A stretch of 55,237 nucleotides of DNA from Cerioporus squamosus (Eukaryota > Basidiomycota > Agaricomycetes > Polyporales > Polyporaceae), in NCBI GenBank assembly GCA_022592435.1, contig JABYQS010000214.1, positions 1 through 55,237 on the forward strand. Reading direction: 5' to 3'. Position numbers and translations under genes: made by a program. Below, piece by piece: positions 1-9,832 of this stretch. Below the pieces are notes generated by a model. That model was not told where the DNA came from and made no database searches. It saw only the letters and a program-made list of their open reading frames with translations. Position 1 is the stretch's first letter, and each line of letters opens with the position of its first letter.

Positions 1-249
1 GATGCACGATACGCAGGGTGCGCGGGAGCGGGCCATCCTCCCGTGCTGGTCGCGTTTCTCAACACCATGACCACACTATGCAGGTATGATGATGCACCTC
101 GTTCTTTGTACGCTTAGCTCCTGACAGAGCCCTTGGGCCAGATGATGAACATGGCGGTGGCGACGTCCAACATGAACACGAGCATAGCGGCCTCACAGCC
201 CCCGCCAGCTCCTCCACCACCTGCGTATTCCGGTCCTAGTGGATTCTAG
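1..249 (+). CDS. small Pro-rich single-pass membrane protein, copy 1 (5' end outside window)
   Basis: Only the 3' part of this gene is in the window. A plausible GT-AG intron (84-141, 58 bases) separates the end of one exon from the last exon, which runs 142-249 and ends in TAG. The last exon encodes Met/Asn/Ala-rich sequence followed by the proline tail SQPPPAPPPPAYSGPSGF. The tail is almost the same as the tail of the next gene (606-1001), whose last 16 residues are QPPPPSCPPPAYSGPS plus C. The intron sits at the same place in both. The two genes are therefore tandem duplicates. No known family is recognised; a cytosolic PPxY-like tail (PPPAY) could bind WW or SH3 domains, which is inference only. 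Confidence 0.55.
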
Positions 250-605
250 CATTGCTGCGAGTCTTCATCTGACCACAGCGTCGCCGAGACATCGTAGCGA
301 CAAGGCGATTGTCAGTAGTATCGTCGCAAGCACCACTCACACCACGTAAATTACTTCACTCTGCAGGACACGCGAACAGACTAGGTGTCCTTGGCATAGA
401 TGTCATCGGGATGCACAGCTATACAGTACACTTGAAGCGTTCCTGGCCACTCCTCCCCTGGCCCTGACACCTTAGACTCGACTGGCCATACAAGGTTCAT
501 CTAGATGGTTCCCGCGTGCTGCATTGCCGGTATGCCTGAGGCTTATATGAGGAACGTCCTCGACCATCTGATGTCCCCCTCCCCACCGCGAAGCTCCCCT
601 CCGCC
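250..605. other. intergenic, no gene seen
   Basis: Spacer between copy 1 and copy 2 of the small membrane-protein family. I see no reading frame or RNA signal here; it probably holds the 3' end of copy 1 and the promoter of copy 2. Confidence 0.5.
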
Positions 606-1001
606 ATGTCGTCCTTCTCTTCCTCAGACCTCAACAGCGGCTCCAGCCTCTCGGGCACCTTGATCGGGGTGTTCGTAGCTCTCGCCGTTCTAGTACTCAT
701 TTGCGCCATTATCGGGATCATCAAGCGCAGCACGGCTAGTGGGGACAGTGCCACACTCCCATCCTACCGTGCAAATACCTCCTCAGGCTTGCGATACAGC
801 GGAATGGAGGTAAGAATTCCCCTGATTCTCGGCAAGTTTGACCCTTTTACGAAGTCCTCGAACCAGATGCATACCAACGCTGTGAACAATATGACCATGA
901 TCAACAACATGAACATGATGAACGCGAACGCGGCTGCGGCAACATCACAGCCTCCTCCGCCTTCGTGTCCGCCACCTGCATATTCCGGTCCTAGCTGCTA
1001 G
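606..1001 (+). CDS. small Pro-rich single-pass membrane protein, copy 2
   Basis: An uninterrupted frame of 131 codons starts at ATG 606. The first 20 residues are Ser-rich and likely outside the membrane. Residues about 18-40 (TLIGVFVALAVLVLICAIIG) form one clear transmembrane helix, followed by the basic stop-transfer IIKR. The tail is Asn/Met-rich (many NNM repeats) and ends in a proline stretch PPPPSCPPPAYSGPSC. A GT-AG pair at 810-866 (57 bases, divisible by three) matches the intron position of copy 1, so the spliced protein is probably 112 residues. The architecture (Ser-rich ectodomain, one helix, Pro-rich tail) is common in fungal surface sensors, but I recognise no family. It is the intact member of a local tandem array of three. 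Confidence 0.6.
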   Translation: MSSFSSSDLNSGSSLSGTLIGVFVALAVLVLICAIIGIIKRSTASGDSATLPSYRANTSSGLRYSGMEVRIPLILGKFDPFTKSSNQMHTNAVNNMTMINNMNMMNANAAAATSQPPPPSCPPPAYSGPSC

Positions 1002-1557
1002 GGCTAGACAAGACGATGAGGCTGTGAGCAGTCATTCTCGTCCAGGCTTGACCATGCTCCGAGTTCATCTCACGGAATTTCAGTACGAATGTCACGAGTG
1101 CTGCGAGGGCTATACGGCGCTCTCACCCGGTGTCGACTACGGGAGAGCGGCTGTGCATATCTGCATCGGTGCGCGCCTCGCCCGAAGACTCGCCTTAACC
1201 GCGTTCCAAGAGCCAACTGTACGATAGCATGGTCAAGTTATGCCTATGTGGGAAGACGTCGGACACTTTACTTACTCGCGAGTCGCGTTCACTCAGGAAG
1301 ACACGGGAATTGAACTGATTCTGGCTGTGGACTTCATGTAGTTGCGCGGATGTCTGGAGGTCCCTATACACAGCACTTCAAAGCTGGACTGGTTCCTCGT
1401 GAGTGTTATCTCGGACGACATCCGCCTCGACAGCCGATCTGAAGATCTTCGCGTGGGTGTGTCTGCAGGGCATCGCATTTGTTGACGGCACGAATATAAG
1501 TTGCATACGGATAAGAAGATCGTGTTCGCCCATGAATTCGTTCGTGAACAACGCTCC
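1002..1557. other. intergenic, no gene seen
   Basis: Spacer between copies 2 and 3 of the small membrane-protein array. Short open frames occur on both strands but none has a supportable start, splice signals or family likeness. Confidence 0.45.
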
Positions 1558-1896
1558 ATGGCCGTGATCTACACTACCCCGAACGCGACAGTCGGTCCTC
1601 TCATCGGGGTCCTCGCGGGGCTTAGCACTGGCTGTACTTGTGGGACGACACCACAGGAGGAATGCGGCGGCGCACGACGCGGACAAGCTCCCGCCATACA
1701 GCCAGGCGGATGACATGGGGGTATGGGGGGTCGCATGTCCGTGCGCTTGTGTAGCGATGACTGATATGACGTCCTTCTGAAGTTGCAGGAACTGCCAGCA
1801 GCGGCGAATGCGAACGATGCTGGTGCTCCAGCTACCGCTCAACCGCCCCTGCCAGCAATTCCCCCGCCTGCTGATCCCGGGACTAACGGAAGCTAG
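1558..1896 (+). pseudogene. small Pro-rich membrane protein, copy 3, frame-broken
   Basis: ATG 1558 opens MAVIYTTPNATVGPLIGVLA, which parallels copy 2 (Ser/Thr/Asn ectodomain, then the start of a helix). At the G run 1617-1620 the frame that continues the helix (LALAVLVGRHHRR, then a polar stretch ending PPYSQADDMG) lies one base out of register. Losing one G would join them. The second frame runs into a good donor at 1721, an intron of 68 bases to 1788, and a last exon 1789-1896 rich in Ala and Pro (PPLPAIPPPADPGTNGS) ending in TAG. The gene layout is that of copies 1 and 2. The copy is either a young pseudogene or carries a one-base assembly error in a homopolymer. Confidence 0.5.
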
Positions 1897-2029
1897 CAGA
1901 GACATATCTTCTTGTGCTGTCGGCACCGTTGTTAGACGGAAGACGACGCGAGGTTTTGGAACCGGACAGAGGTATGACGTTGAGCCTTGCATCTCGCCAC
2001 GGAGGCTGATCGCATTCGCGCTTGGCATG

Positions 2030-2428
2030 CTGTAATGACCCCAGATTAACGGTATACTATGAAAGACATGTTTGCACGATACCCTCGTCTACGACACTGT
2101 GAATCTTTCAGCTCTTACACATGTGCCTTGACGCGCTCTAGCATTCGTCACTAGAGCGCGTGGTCCTGCAAGTGCCGATTCGACAGCTACAGACATGCCC
2201 GAGATCTGGACGATCATTGAGGTCTGTTATCAGAATGTACCACGTCTGAAAGCAGCGGATGTTCAGGAAGCACAGTCGCGGATAGGGTTTGCCTCTTGAG
2301 TTCGGCTGTGAGAACCAGATACAGTTCCGGCACGAACGGAGGAGCACGGATATCGACAAGAAGGGCACTGCGTAGGGCCCTCGAATGTCAGTCTCGACCT
2401 GCAGTGACCATCGTCAACCCACGCACCC
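2030..2428. other. intergenic, no gene seen
   Basis: Spacer between the small membrane-protein array and the 3' end of the DUF6535 gene on the other strand. No supportable gene. Confidence 0.4.
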
Positions 2429-2879
2429 TCACGCTCGTCGCAGAGCCGCATCAATCGACGCCGCCAACTGCTGCAGCACCTCCGCGACTCCATTCACCGC
2501 CGGACGACACTCCGCGATCGCCTGCAGGGCGACCGGCAGGGACGCAAGGAGGGCGCCGTCGAGGTAGTCGGATGTCCGGATGAGCGGCGTGCCGGAAGCC
2601 TGTCGCCGCCGCAGGACGGCGCAGAACAGCTTGAGCGCGTCTCTGCCTCTTTGCCGGACCGCCTCAATGTGCTCTGGGGGTTCGGCTTTGGCGTCTTCGC
2701 AGGCCAAGGACGAGTGGGCGGAGGTCGTCAGCCGGACGCAGTGCATGATGATCTTTACGGCGTAGATGTATGCGTGTGTGGCGCAGTTGGAGTGCTCGTA
2801 TTCTTGCATGATGCGACCGGAGACTGCCATTACTAGAGCGTGCAGTTTGAGTTCCAGAATTATCGGGTCTGATGGCATG

Positions 2880-4147
2880 AGGGCTGCTCAATTCTTACAC
2901 GGCCAACTGGCGTTTTACGACTTTTCACGGACCAGGCCTGTTTATGATCAGTTTATGACACCACTTCGTAGAACGTCTTCAAGTGATCCGTGGAGAGACG
3001 TGGGATGCAAGGCTCACAAATAATCCAAGACTGTTCATGGACGGTCCATGGAAAGAAATCTGGCCGATCTCGCCAACACCTCAGGCCGACTGCAAGCCCC
3101 GATGCCGGCACCACCCCGGAACTGGTCATGGTTTCCAGGCTTTTCCTCGCTCCCACGGTTGACTTTGCCCTTCAAAAATCCGGCCACCCTTCGACTCGCC
3201 CCCGGTTGCTCCTTTCCTTCTCCCCCCATGTTCCCTTCCCCCTTCGAGCCTGCAGACTTCGACGTTTCTGACAGGTGCCGACCTTCTTCAAGTTCACGAC
3301 TCAGTGCAGGTGAGCCCCCCGTGTCTCACATCCTTCGCCATGGCCACTGACGTCGACGATGCTCTATGCAGGCGTTTGGACTCCCTCCCTCTCTCCGAGC
3401 CATGCCTGGTTGCGCAACACGCAATGGGCACTGTTCCCCTCATCTGTAGTAGCATTATGTCGTAGTATACGCGCATGTATCTATTCAGTGCATTGTTGCA
3501 ATAAACATCCTGTTACCCTACCTACAGTGCGCTCGTAATTACCTGCCCGGATGCCTGACTGAATGTGCTCCGAAATTGTCAGAAATGCTCCGTTTTGGCC
3601 AGAAATTGTGCTGCGTGAGTACGTCAGGCCTGTCCTTATATGGCTATATTTGCCCCGGCTATCTCAGATTAGCCCAGTTCATGAACAGTCGTGGTTTGAC
3701 AGTTTAAGTCTGGTCGTAGAAAAGTCACTGAATGTCTTCAAACGGGCCGTTTCATAGGAATTTCGTGAAACGCCGCTCCCCCGTGTAGAGCTTGAATCCC
3801 CAGCAATCCGAATCCCACAAAACCTGCGTTAGCCGAGTGATCGGTGGCAGTGGCTCTGAAAACCGGGCTCAGAGCGACGAGGCGAGCGGCCTTTTTGCAA
3901 CCTGCGTACGGGGAGCTGTATTTGACCAGTCCCCTTCATATTCCATTCACGGGATGCAGAAAGTTCCTGCTTACCGTCGATACCGCACAGGTCCAACTCA
4001 GAGGACAAAAAGACGGCGGGACGAGGTTTGTCGAGAGGCAGGATCAACAAGCGCTGAATCACCCGGCTGGCAGCCGCTCTCGGCTAACGCAGCTTTTCCT
4101 GGGATTCGAATTGCTCGGGATTCAACCTCTAAGAATTGAGCAGCCCT
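2880..4147. mobile_element. non-autonomous inverted-repeat element in an intron of the DUF6535 gene
   Basis: The 18 bases AGGGCTGCTCAATTCTTA at 2880-2897 recur inverted at 4130-4147. After the right-hand copy a MITE (3788-4129) is inserted, and beyond it the inverted repeat resumes: CACGG and GGCGTTTTACGA at 2898-2921 match CACGG and GGCGTTTCACGA read on the other strand just left of 3787. The element is thus about 920 bases without the MITE. It contains no transposase; inside are pyrimidine-rich tracts and short open frames I cannot assign. No clear target-site duplication is visible, so the superfamily is open. Confidence 0.6.
3788..4129. mobile_element. 342-base MITE nested in the terminal repeat of another element
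   Basis: The ends are imperfect inverted repeats of about 46 bases: GAGCTTGAATCCCCAGCAAT inward from 3788, and GAGGTTGAATCCCGAGCAAT inward from 4129 on the other strand, both continuing to CTGCGTTAGCCGAG. TA dinucleotides flank it (3786-3787 and 4130-4131), the target preference of Tc1/mariner-type elements. There is no coding capacity. It interrupts the right terminal repeat of the 2880-4147 element, so it is the younger insertion. Confidence 0.75.
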
Positions 4148-4351
4148 AGGGACGCAGCCACTCACCATTTTGTAAGACCTCCTGTGAGAACATGCTCGGA
4201 TCCTTCGCGTAACCGCAGATCCAGGATGATTCAGTTGAGTGCATTCGTCGCGACCTCGTTGTCGTGCACGCTGACAGAGAGCGCAGACAACGTCTGTAGG
4301 TACTCCTCGCAATCAGAGCAATGCTGTAAGCGGGAGAGCAATTACCGCATA

Positions 4352-4376
4352 CTATCGCTGCACCGGAAGTGAACAA
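4352..4376 (+). repeat. left terminal inverted repeat of the pogo-like transposon
   Basis: 25 bases that match 8175-8199 read on the opposite strand at 24 positions. The inner half contains GGAAGTGAACAA, repeated again about 150 bases inward. Confidence 0.85.
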
Positions 4377-4742
4377 TCTGACTTGTTACTTACGTATCTC
4401 CTCCGCCCCTTTACGGATTCGGGTCGGACCTGAACGAGTCGATTCTAAGCCGTCTTGAGTACTGTCTGTGAATTTTGGGAATGGACAGGAGGAAAGTGAA
4501 AGGATGTATGATGCCCGCACTTGAGCGAAACAGAAGTGAACAATTCGGAATTGTTTCCGAGGCTCGCAGTAACGCCCTGTCACGGGCGTTTACACGGCAA
4601 ATTCAGGCTCCGACACGGCATTCCTGCATCTGAGATCTGATTCTGCGCGGACGTGCAAGTCGCGACGTCCGCGCTGTCGCTTTACTACTTCCTGCTCATA
4701 TGTACATAGTAATACAGATGTCCTCAAACTATCTACATGCAT

Positions 4743-7637
4743 CTACGTGTGACTAGGGTAGTCATAAGCTGAGCTATGAGGGTAGAAGGTGTCTAAGGTA
4801 GGGTTGAAGGGGTCCGAAGTGGCGCCATCAAAATTGTAAGGCTGACTATGATACAGTGGGTGAGGAATGCAAATAGTGTCCTCTCTAGGATGCGAAAGTG
4901 AACTATGATACATAGGATATGAATAAAAATATGTATGTGCAGGGGAAGGTGAAGTCTGGGTGGGAGAGAAGTCGAAAGGGTTGAAAGGGATCGGGGTGCC
5001 AGGATCAACTTGAAGAGTTGTCCTGGATGATGACGCGCGACGCGGGGAGTTAGACAGGCGGGATCCATAGAGCGGTGTTATGTCGGGGAAGAAGGGGTGT
5101 GCGGGGACAGGTGGGATCGAGGGCGGTATGGGCAGGGAGAGTCGAGGAACAGGGGTAGTAGGACGACGAGGCTGTTCCTCGCTGTCAGATGTCTCATCAT
5201 CGGGATCTTGAAGACGGCGACGCTGCGCTGGCCGTTCGTTCTCGTCTGCCAATCCATCAGAAGGTGCCTGACGCTTCCGGGCGCGTTCAAAGAGGCCGCG
5301 ATAGCGAGCTTCTTCACGGCGCTCTGGGTGGTCCTCAAAAACTTCTGAATCTCCTTCTTCAGGAGATCCCGGGTTGGCCGCTTGACAGACGAGCTCAGTG
5401 TGATTCCGAGCTCGTGCACGAGTGCTTGAAGGTCCAGGAGGAGTTGCTTGGAGAGACCGCCGGTGTACGCAAATGCTTCGTCCCTTCGCACAGCCGCCTG
5501 CTCCTGCGCCTTTCGTGCGCGCGCCTCATCCCTAGTCTTTTTCTCAGCTGCCTTGTTCTGACGCTGCGCTTCCTGCACCTTCCATGCTTCAAGTCCTGCG
5601 CCAGACGTAAAGCAGGTTGAGTTCATCCTGAGTGTCCGTGTCTTCCCCTTCTGCGCATTCTTAGTGTTAAGCTTCGTCTGTAGCTCCTCAATCTCGAGTG
5701 CCGCCATACCAGCATGAAGCTCAGACGCCTTGAAGTCAGCCTGGAGCTTCCGGTTCCAAGCTTCGTGTGCGCGAATTGCACGTTCGTATGCCGCATATCG
5801 GAGGTGTGATGGGTAGTGGTTAGAACGAGCGATGAGAAGGTCGTCTTCGATGGTACTGGGCATGGCTGATGACCGAGTGGGACCGGAGCGAGAGAGTCGA
5901 GGGGTTATGGTGGAGTTCTGGGACTCGGAGGGTTCAGTGGGTGCAGGGGAGGTTGGGGATGTGGGAGGGGATGCCGACGAGTGGGATGAGGAGGAGGTGG
6001 AAGACGACTTGGAGCCGTGGACGGTGGGGTTCAAGACAGTACCATCTCGGCGGAGGACTAGTACAGGCGGGCGTGAATACCTAGTCGACAGGTCGTCGTC
6101 CAGGATGTCCTCATCTGTGCTGTACTCCCAGTCTTCATCTGTCTCAGGGTCTCCGTCACCGAGCTCAGCATCAATCTCCGAGACATTGTCGTCAGCAAAG
6201 ATGTCATCGAAGTCCTCAGATCCATCTCCGTCACTAGTGTACTGCTCTAAGGATGGCATGGTGGAGTGCTCTTGTCCCTGAGACAGTGCAGCATCGTGCT
6301 CAGCCGTCGCACTATGCTCCAGCTGACAGGGATACGAAGCGGGAAGGTGGGCATGATGAGAAGTGTTCGCGCTTGGTGCGAAGTCTGCGGCGACAAAGAT
6401 GTCCGGGTTTAGTGGGTTGAGGCCGCACTTCTTGAATGCCTTGCAGATGAGCGACGGCGTCATGCAGTGTTCACGAGCAGCCATATACTCCCGCACAATG
6501 TCCTGCTTGCGCACTTCACTGTGGGTCGTATCGGTGACATGCTCACACTGGGCTTCCCAAGCAGCTTGCAACTGGGAAAAGCAGCCAACATCGAGGGGTT
6601 GAAGCTTGTGGGTGGTATGCGGCGGCAGGCAGAAGAGGTGGATATTGTGCTTGAGAGCAAGTTTGACAACACGAGGGGATGCGTGAGAGCCGTGACCATC
6701 GTAAATGAGCAGGATCGGCGCGTCAGAGACTTGTTGGGCGGTGGCTTGAGGGATGAACGTATGTTCGAACCATTCAGCGCACAGCGCATCGTCTGTCCAT
6801 CCATTCGGTGACATGCACACCCTGGAATATACAGTGTAAGTAAGCAGTCACAGAAGCGGAAAGGCTGCAGAATGCGCGTGCTCACAGGATGTCAGGGTCG
6901 ACTTCAAACCATTCTTTGTGAAACTCTTTCCCTGGAAAGATGAACGCAGGCTTGAGGGATTCTCCGTCCGCCCGCACACACTCGATGACCGTGACAAGCT
7001 CCAAGTTGGCACTACGAAGCTTGTACGCAGGGCGTCTCGACCTAGGTATCAGGTACCGGTACTTCTTTTGATTACGCCCTCCCCGCTGTATCCCCTTCTC
7101 GTCCATGTTATAGACATGCTCCCACGGTATCCCATGCTCCTCCATAACCTCCCGTAGAAGATCGAAGTGGTTCTTGACGGTCGTCTCGTTGAATGCCTGT
7201 GCGCGCTTCGGATCCATCCCAGACGGCTTGCCCAAGCGGACGTCGGGATCGCGCGCGAGGAAACCTTGCACCCACTTACGAGAGGGGGCGCGGCTCCGCT
7301 GTGCGATGCACTGAACCTTCTTGCGCAGTGTGCGCTTGGTGAGCGGGCGGCCGATGTCGCTGAGGTGAGTTGCCCACTCGACAAGTGCGCGCTCTTGAGC
7401 GTTGCTGAGGATTTGTTGAGACTCATGGGCGAGTTGTCGGGGCTTGGTAAGGCCTTTCCAGCGTCGCCGTAGAGTGCCCGGGTTGACCCTGAACTTGAGC
7501 GCGGTACCGTACACATTGGGCTTGGTCTGGGAGCGCAAACTTGCAAGGGCTTGCTGAATCTTGGCCTTGTATTGAGCTTGACCGCGTTGCTTCTGGCTGA
7601 GAGTCATCCGGAGTGCAGAGAGCGTGAAGCGAGGCAA
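4743..7637 (-). pseudogene. pogo/Fot-type DDE transposase with a frame break near its C-terminus
   Basis: Exon 1 runs 7637-6886 from ATG 7637. Residues about 10-60 are a psq-type helix-turn-helix and 75-140 a CENP-B-type DNA-binding domain (KWVQGFLARDPDV). Then comes the first catalytic Asp in YNMDEKGIQRG. A 64-base intron (6885-6822) joins in frame to exon 2 from 6821, with the second Asp in LLIYDGHGSH and the third in THKLQPLDVG. There are 35 residues between the last two, the DD35D spacing of pogo/Fot enzymes. An acidic/Ser-rich region, a coiled coil and a SAP-like segment (LLLDLQALVHELGITL) follow. Near 5310-5318 the frame after QSAVKK must shift by one base to reach ARYRGLFERARKRQ and the Pro/Tyr-rich tail that ends at 4743. 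As it stands the protein is altered at its end; it may still be partly active, or the break may be an assembly error. Confidence 0.85.
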
Positions 7638-8174
7638 GCACAGCCAGAGAGGAAGACGCGGTCAGCAGGAGAGCTAAAGTGCAAGGTAGGGAAGAGCAAG
7701 ATGGAGAGAGAGCGACGTCGCGATGCGCGCGCTGCGAGGTCTCTGGCAGTGACGTAGCGCGTAGTACGATCGGGATCTGGTCGGCTTCAGGCCGGCAAGA
7801 GCTAATTTCGAACTCCGACACCTCTCTGTGGCGGATCGTCACGCTTGAAGCCCTCCCGCACACTGCAGCCTCCCCATCTTCACAGATCCCTTCGGAAAAT
7901 CAGGTATGTCATCTTACAGCACTCTATATAAGACCCCCTGAGTTTCAAGGGCATCGATGGAGAGGACGCCCAAGCCGAGGGCAATCAACCCCGCGCGCGC
8001 CCAACTCGAGTCATTGCTACTTCCCTATCATCGCAGCATCTGCACATATCCTCACGCTCTTTTCACAGGTGTATAGACAAGACGATTGCGCACCGAACGC
8101 AACAAGAACGACGGAAAACGGATCAGATTTTATACTTCCAGGTAGGATTGTTCACTTCTGTTGCAGATCCGGCG

Positions 8175-8199
8175 TTGTTCACTTCCGGTGCAGCAATAG
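8175..8199 (-). repeat. right terminal inverted repeat of the pogo-like transposon
   Basis: Reverse complement of 4352-4376 with a single mismatch; followed outside by TA (8200-8201) and the DUF6535 coding sequence. Confidence 0.85.
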
Positions 8200-9345
8200 T
8201 ATTCCGTGCCCAGGCCTCGTTCCGAGCCTTCGGATCGCCGGAGAGCATGAACTGCAGCGCCTGCAGGGGCAGCTGCTGGAAGATGTCCCGATGCGGCGGG
8301 CGGACACGGACATGTTGCCGTTTCCCCAATGCCTCTCCATATGCGGTCGATGTAGGGCACCACCTGGTCCCGGCCGAGGTCGGAGAAGAAGGACGAAGCG
8401 CGCTTGAGGTGGGTCGTCGCGAACGTCGTTGTGTAGGCCATGATAGCGACGTCGCGGTCGAGCTCGTGAGAGGTGTGCGGGGCTGAGATGGCGAGCTGCT
8501 CCCTACCCCGCCAGGTAGGCATCTCCAGGAACCTCTCCCAGATCATCCAATAGAGGGATTCTTCGATCGCGGCAATGATCTGGTTCACATGGGCGCTAGA
8601 AGCGGTTGGATCGACTTCACGGCAGGGCATGGGCGATTGGCTTAAAGAGCTGGTGGGAATGAGGAGACTCGGTACGAACGCGCGTGCGGGATTGTAAATC
8701 GCACGTATGAGCGCGTCAGCAAGGAGTGCCTGGGGGGAGCGATAGGAGCAGTCCCAGCGGAAGGCGGGGAGCAAGGTGACCGCCACGGAGAAGACGAGCA
8801 GGACGCCCACGAGGGACGAGGTGACTGCGGCGACGGTGTCGTGGAGGGTCCATAACAGAATGATGAGCCGCACGAGGAAGAGGATCAGGGCAATCTGGAG
8901 CAGGATGGGCAGCATCACGACGACCGTTCCGACACGCCACTTGAGCAGCCCGTTGAGGCGATATTGTCAAGCTCTCTCTCGCGACATTCCGGAAAGCCCC
9001 GTTCCCAGGCCATGGAAGGCCATGGAGCCATTGCTTGACCATAAGGGCGAGGGAGGCCGACGCGAGACTGCAAACAAGACTCGAGAACCATAGCGTGTTG
9101 ATCTAGACGGCGGATGTCGGAGCCTGGAACGGAAAGTTGTTCTCTTCGATGCGCCGGGCGCATTAGTATCAGCTACCCTAAATAATTTGATGCGCTTAGT
9201 TAAGGTGGAAGCCGAATCATTTGGGCCCTTAGTTAAGGGAGGCGCCTAATCGGCCAAATATTTGGTCGATCTCCTGTGATCGTACGGGACAGATATTCAA
9301 CAAATATTTCGTCAGGTGGAGAGAAGCGTAAAAGCGAGCTAAAAA

Positions 9346-9425
9346 TGCACCCGAAGGGAGTTGAACCAGCGATTAAATGACCATATAAAGAACTTTCACC
9401 ACTTAGTCCAACTGCGCCATAGGAC
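9346..9425 (-). repeat. tRNA-like head, left arm of the foldback element
   Basis: Read on the minus strand it begins GTCCTATGGCGCAGTTGG (A-box-like TGGCGCAGTTGG) and has GGTTCAACTCC (B-box-like, 9357-9367), then TGCATTTTTAG with a T run that could end Pol III transcription. The T-arm does not pair well and no clean acceptor stem forms, so I call it tRNA-derived and not a working tRNA. Confidence 0.55.
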
Positions 9426-9666
9426 TATTTGAGTGTACTGAATCGCAACGTCCCTGATGGCAATCCGCGACTTCAACGAGCCGCTAAGTACATGCGCATT
9501 GTCTATCATCTTATCCTGTTTACCACTGACTGTTATGTTCAGTTTTTCCATACATAAGGTGCTTGTGCATGTCGTTATTCCAGCCCAAATAGACAGTCTT
9601 GATGTCAATGCGATATATACAGTTACTTACTCTTTCCATGTATCGAACACTTACCCTCAGTAATAA

Positions 9667-9713
9667 GTACAATCATCTACGGCCGAACCGGGTTCAGCCG
9701 TAGATGATTGTAC
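9667..9713. repeat. perfect 17-base-stem hairpin in the centre of the foldback element
   Basis: GTACAATCATCTACGGC (9667-9683) recurs inverted at 9697-9713, and pairing continues with one mismatch into the loop (CGAACC against GGGTTCA). The structure is a near-perfect palindrome of 47 bases. Confidence 0.8.
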
Positions 9714-9761
9714 GCAGAACGCCAGATGGGATATATATGTTCGTAAAGACAGGCATAGAAA

Positions 9762-9832
9762 GCCCTGGTGGCCTAGTTGGATGGGGTCTTGTGTGCTTTC
9801 TTTAGGCCCAGGTTCAATCCTCTTGTGTGCAT
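9762..9832 (+). repeat. tRNA-like head, right arm of the foldback element
   Basis: Starts GCCCTGGTGGCCTAGTTGG (A-box-like) and has GGTTCAATCC at 9811-9820 (B-box-like), then TGTGCATTTTTAG. It aligns with the left-arm segment (9346-9425, opposite strand). The T-arm does not pair properly, so a functional tRNA is unlikely. Confidence 0.55.

Larger units (their letters stand above)
4352..8199. mobile_element. pogo-like (Tc1/mariner superfamily) DNA transposon, 3848 bases
   Basis: The terminal inverted repeats are 25 bases at 4352-4376 and 8175-8199 with one mismatch, both starting CTAT(C/T)GCTGCACCGG and ending GAAGTGAACAA. A TA dinucleotide lies directly outside each end (4350-4351 and 8200-8201), the expected duplication for this superfamily. 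A second copy of the motif CAGAAGTGAACAAT lies inside each end (about 4530 and, inverted, about 8152-8166), probably extra transposase-binding sites. The cargo is one transposase gene on the minus strand. The flanks belong to one host gene (DUF6535), which confirms the borders. About 390 bases on the left and 560 on the right are non-coding. Confidence 0.88.

Noticed and set aside
9346..9832. Two functional tRNA genes
   Set aside because: A and B boxes are present, but T-arm and acceptor stem do not pair; they align with each other as parts of a repeat.
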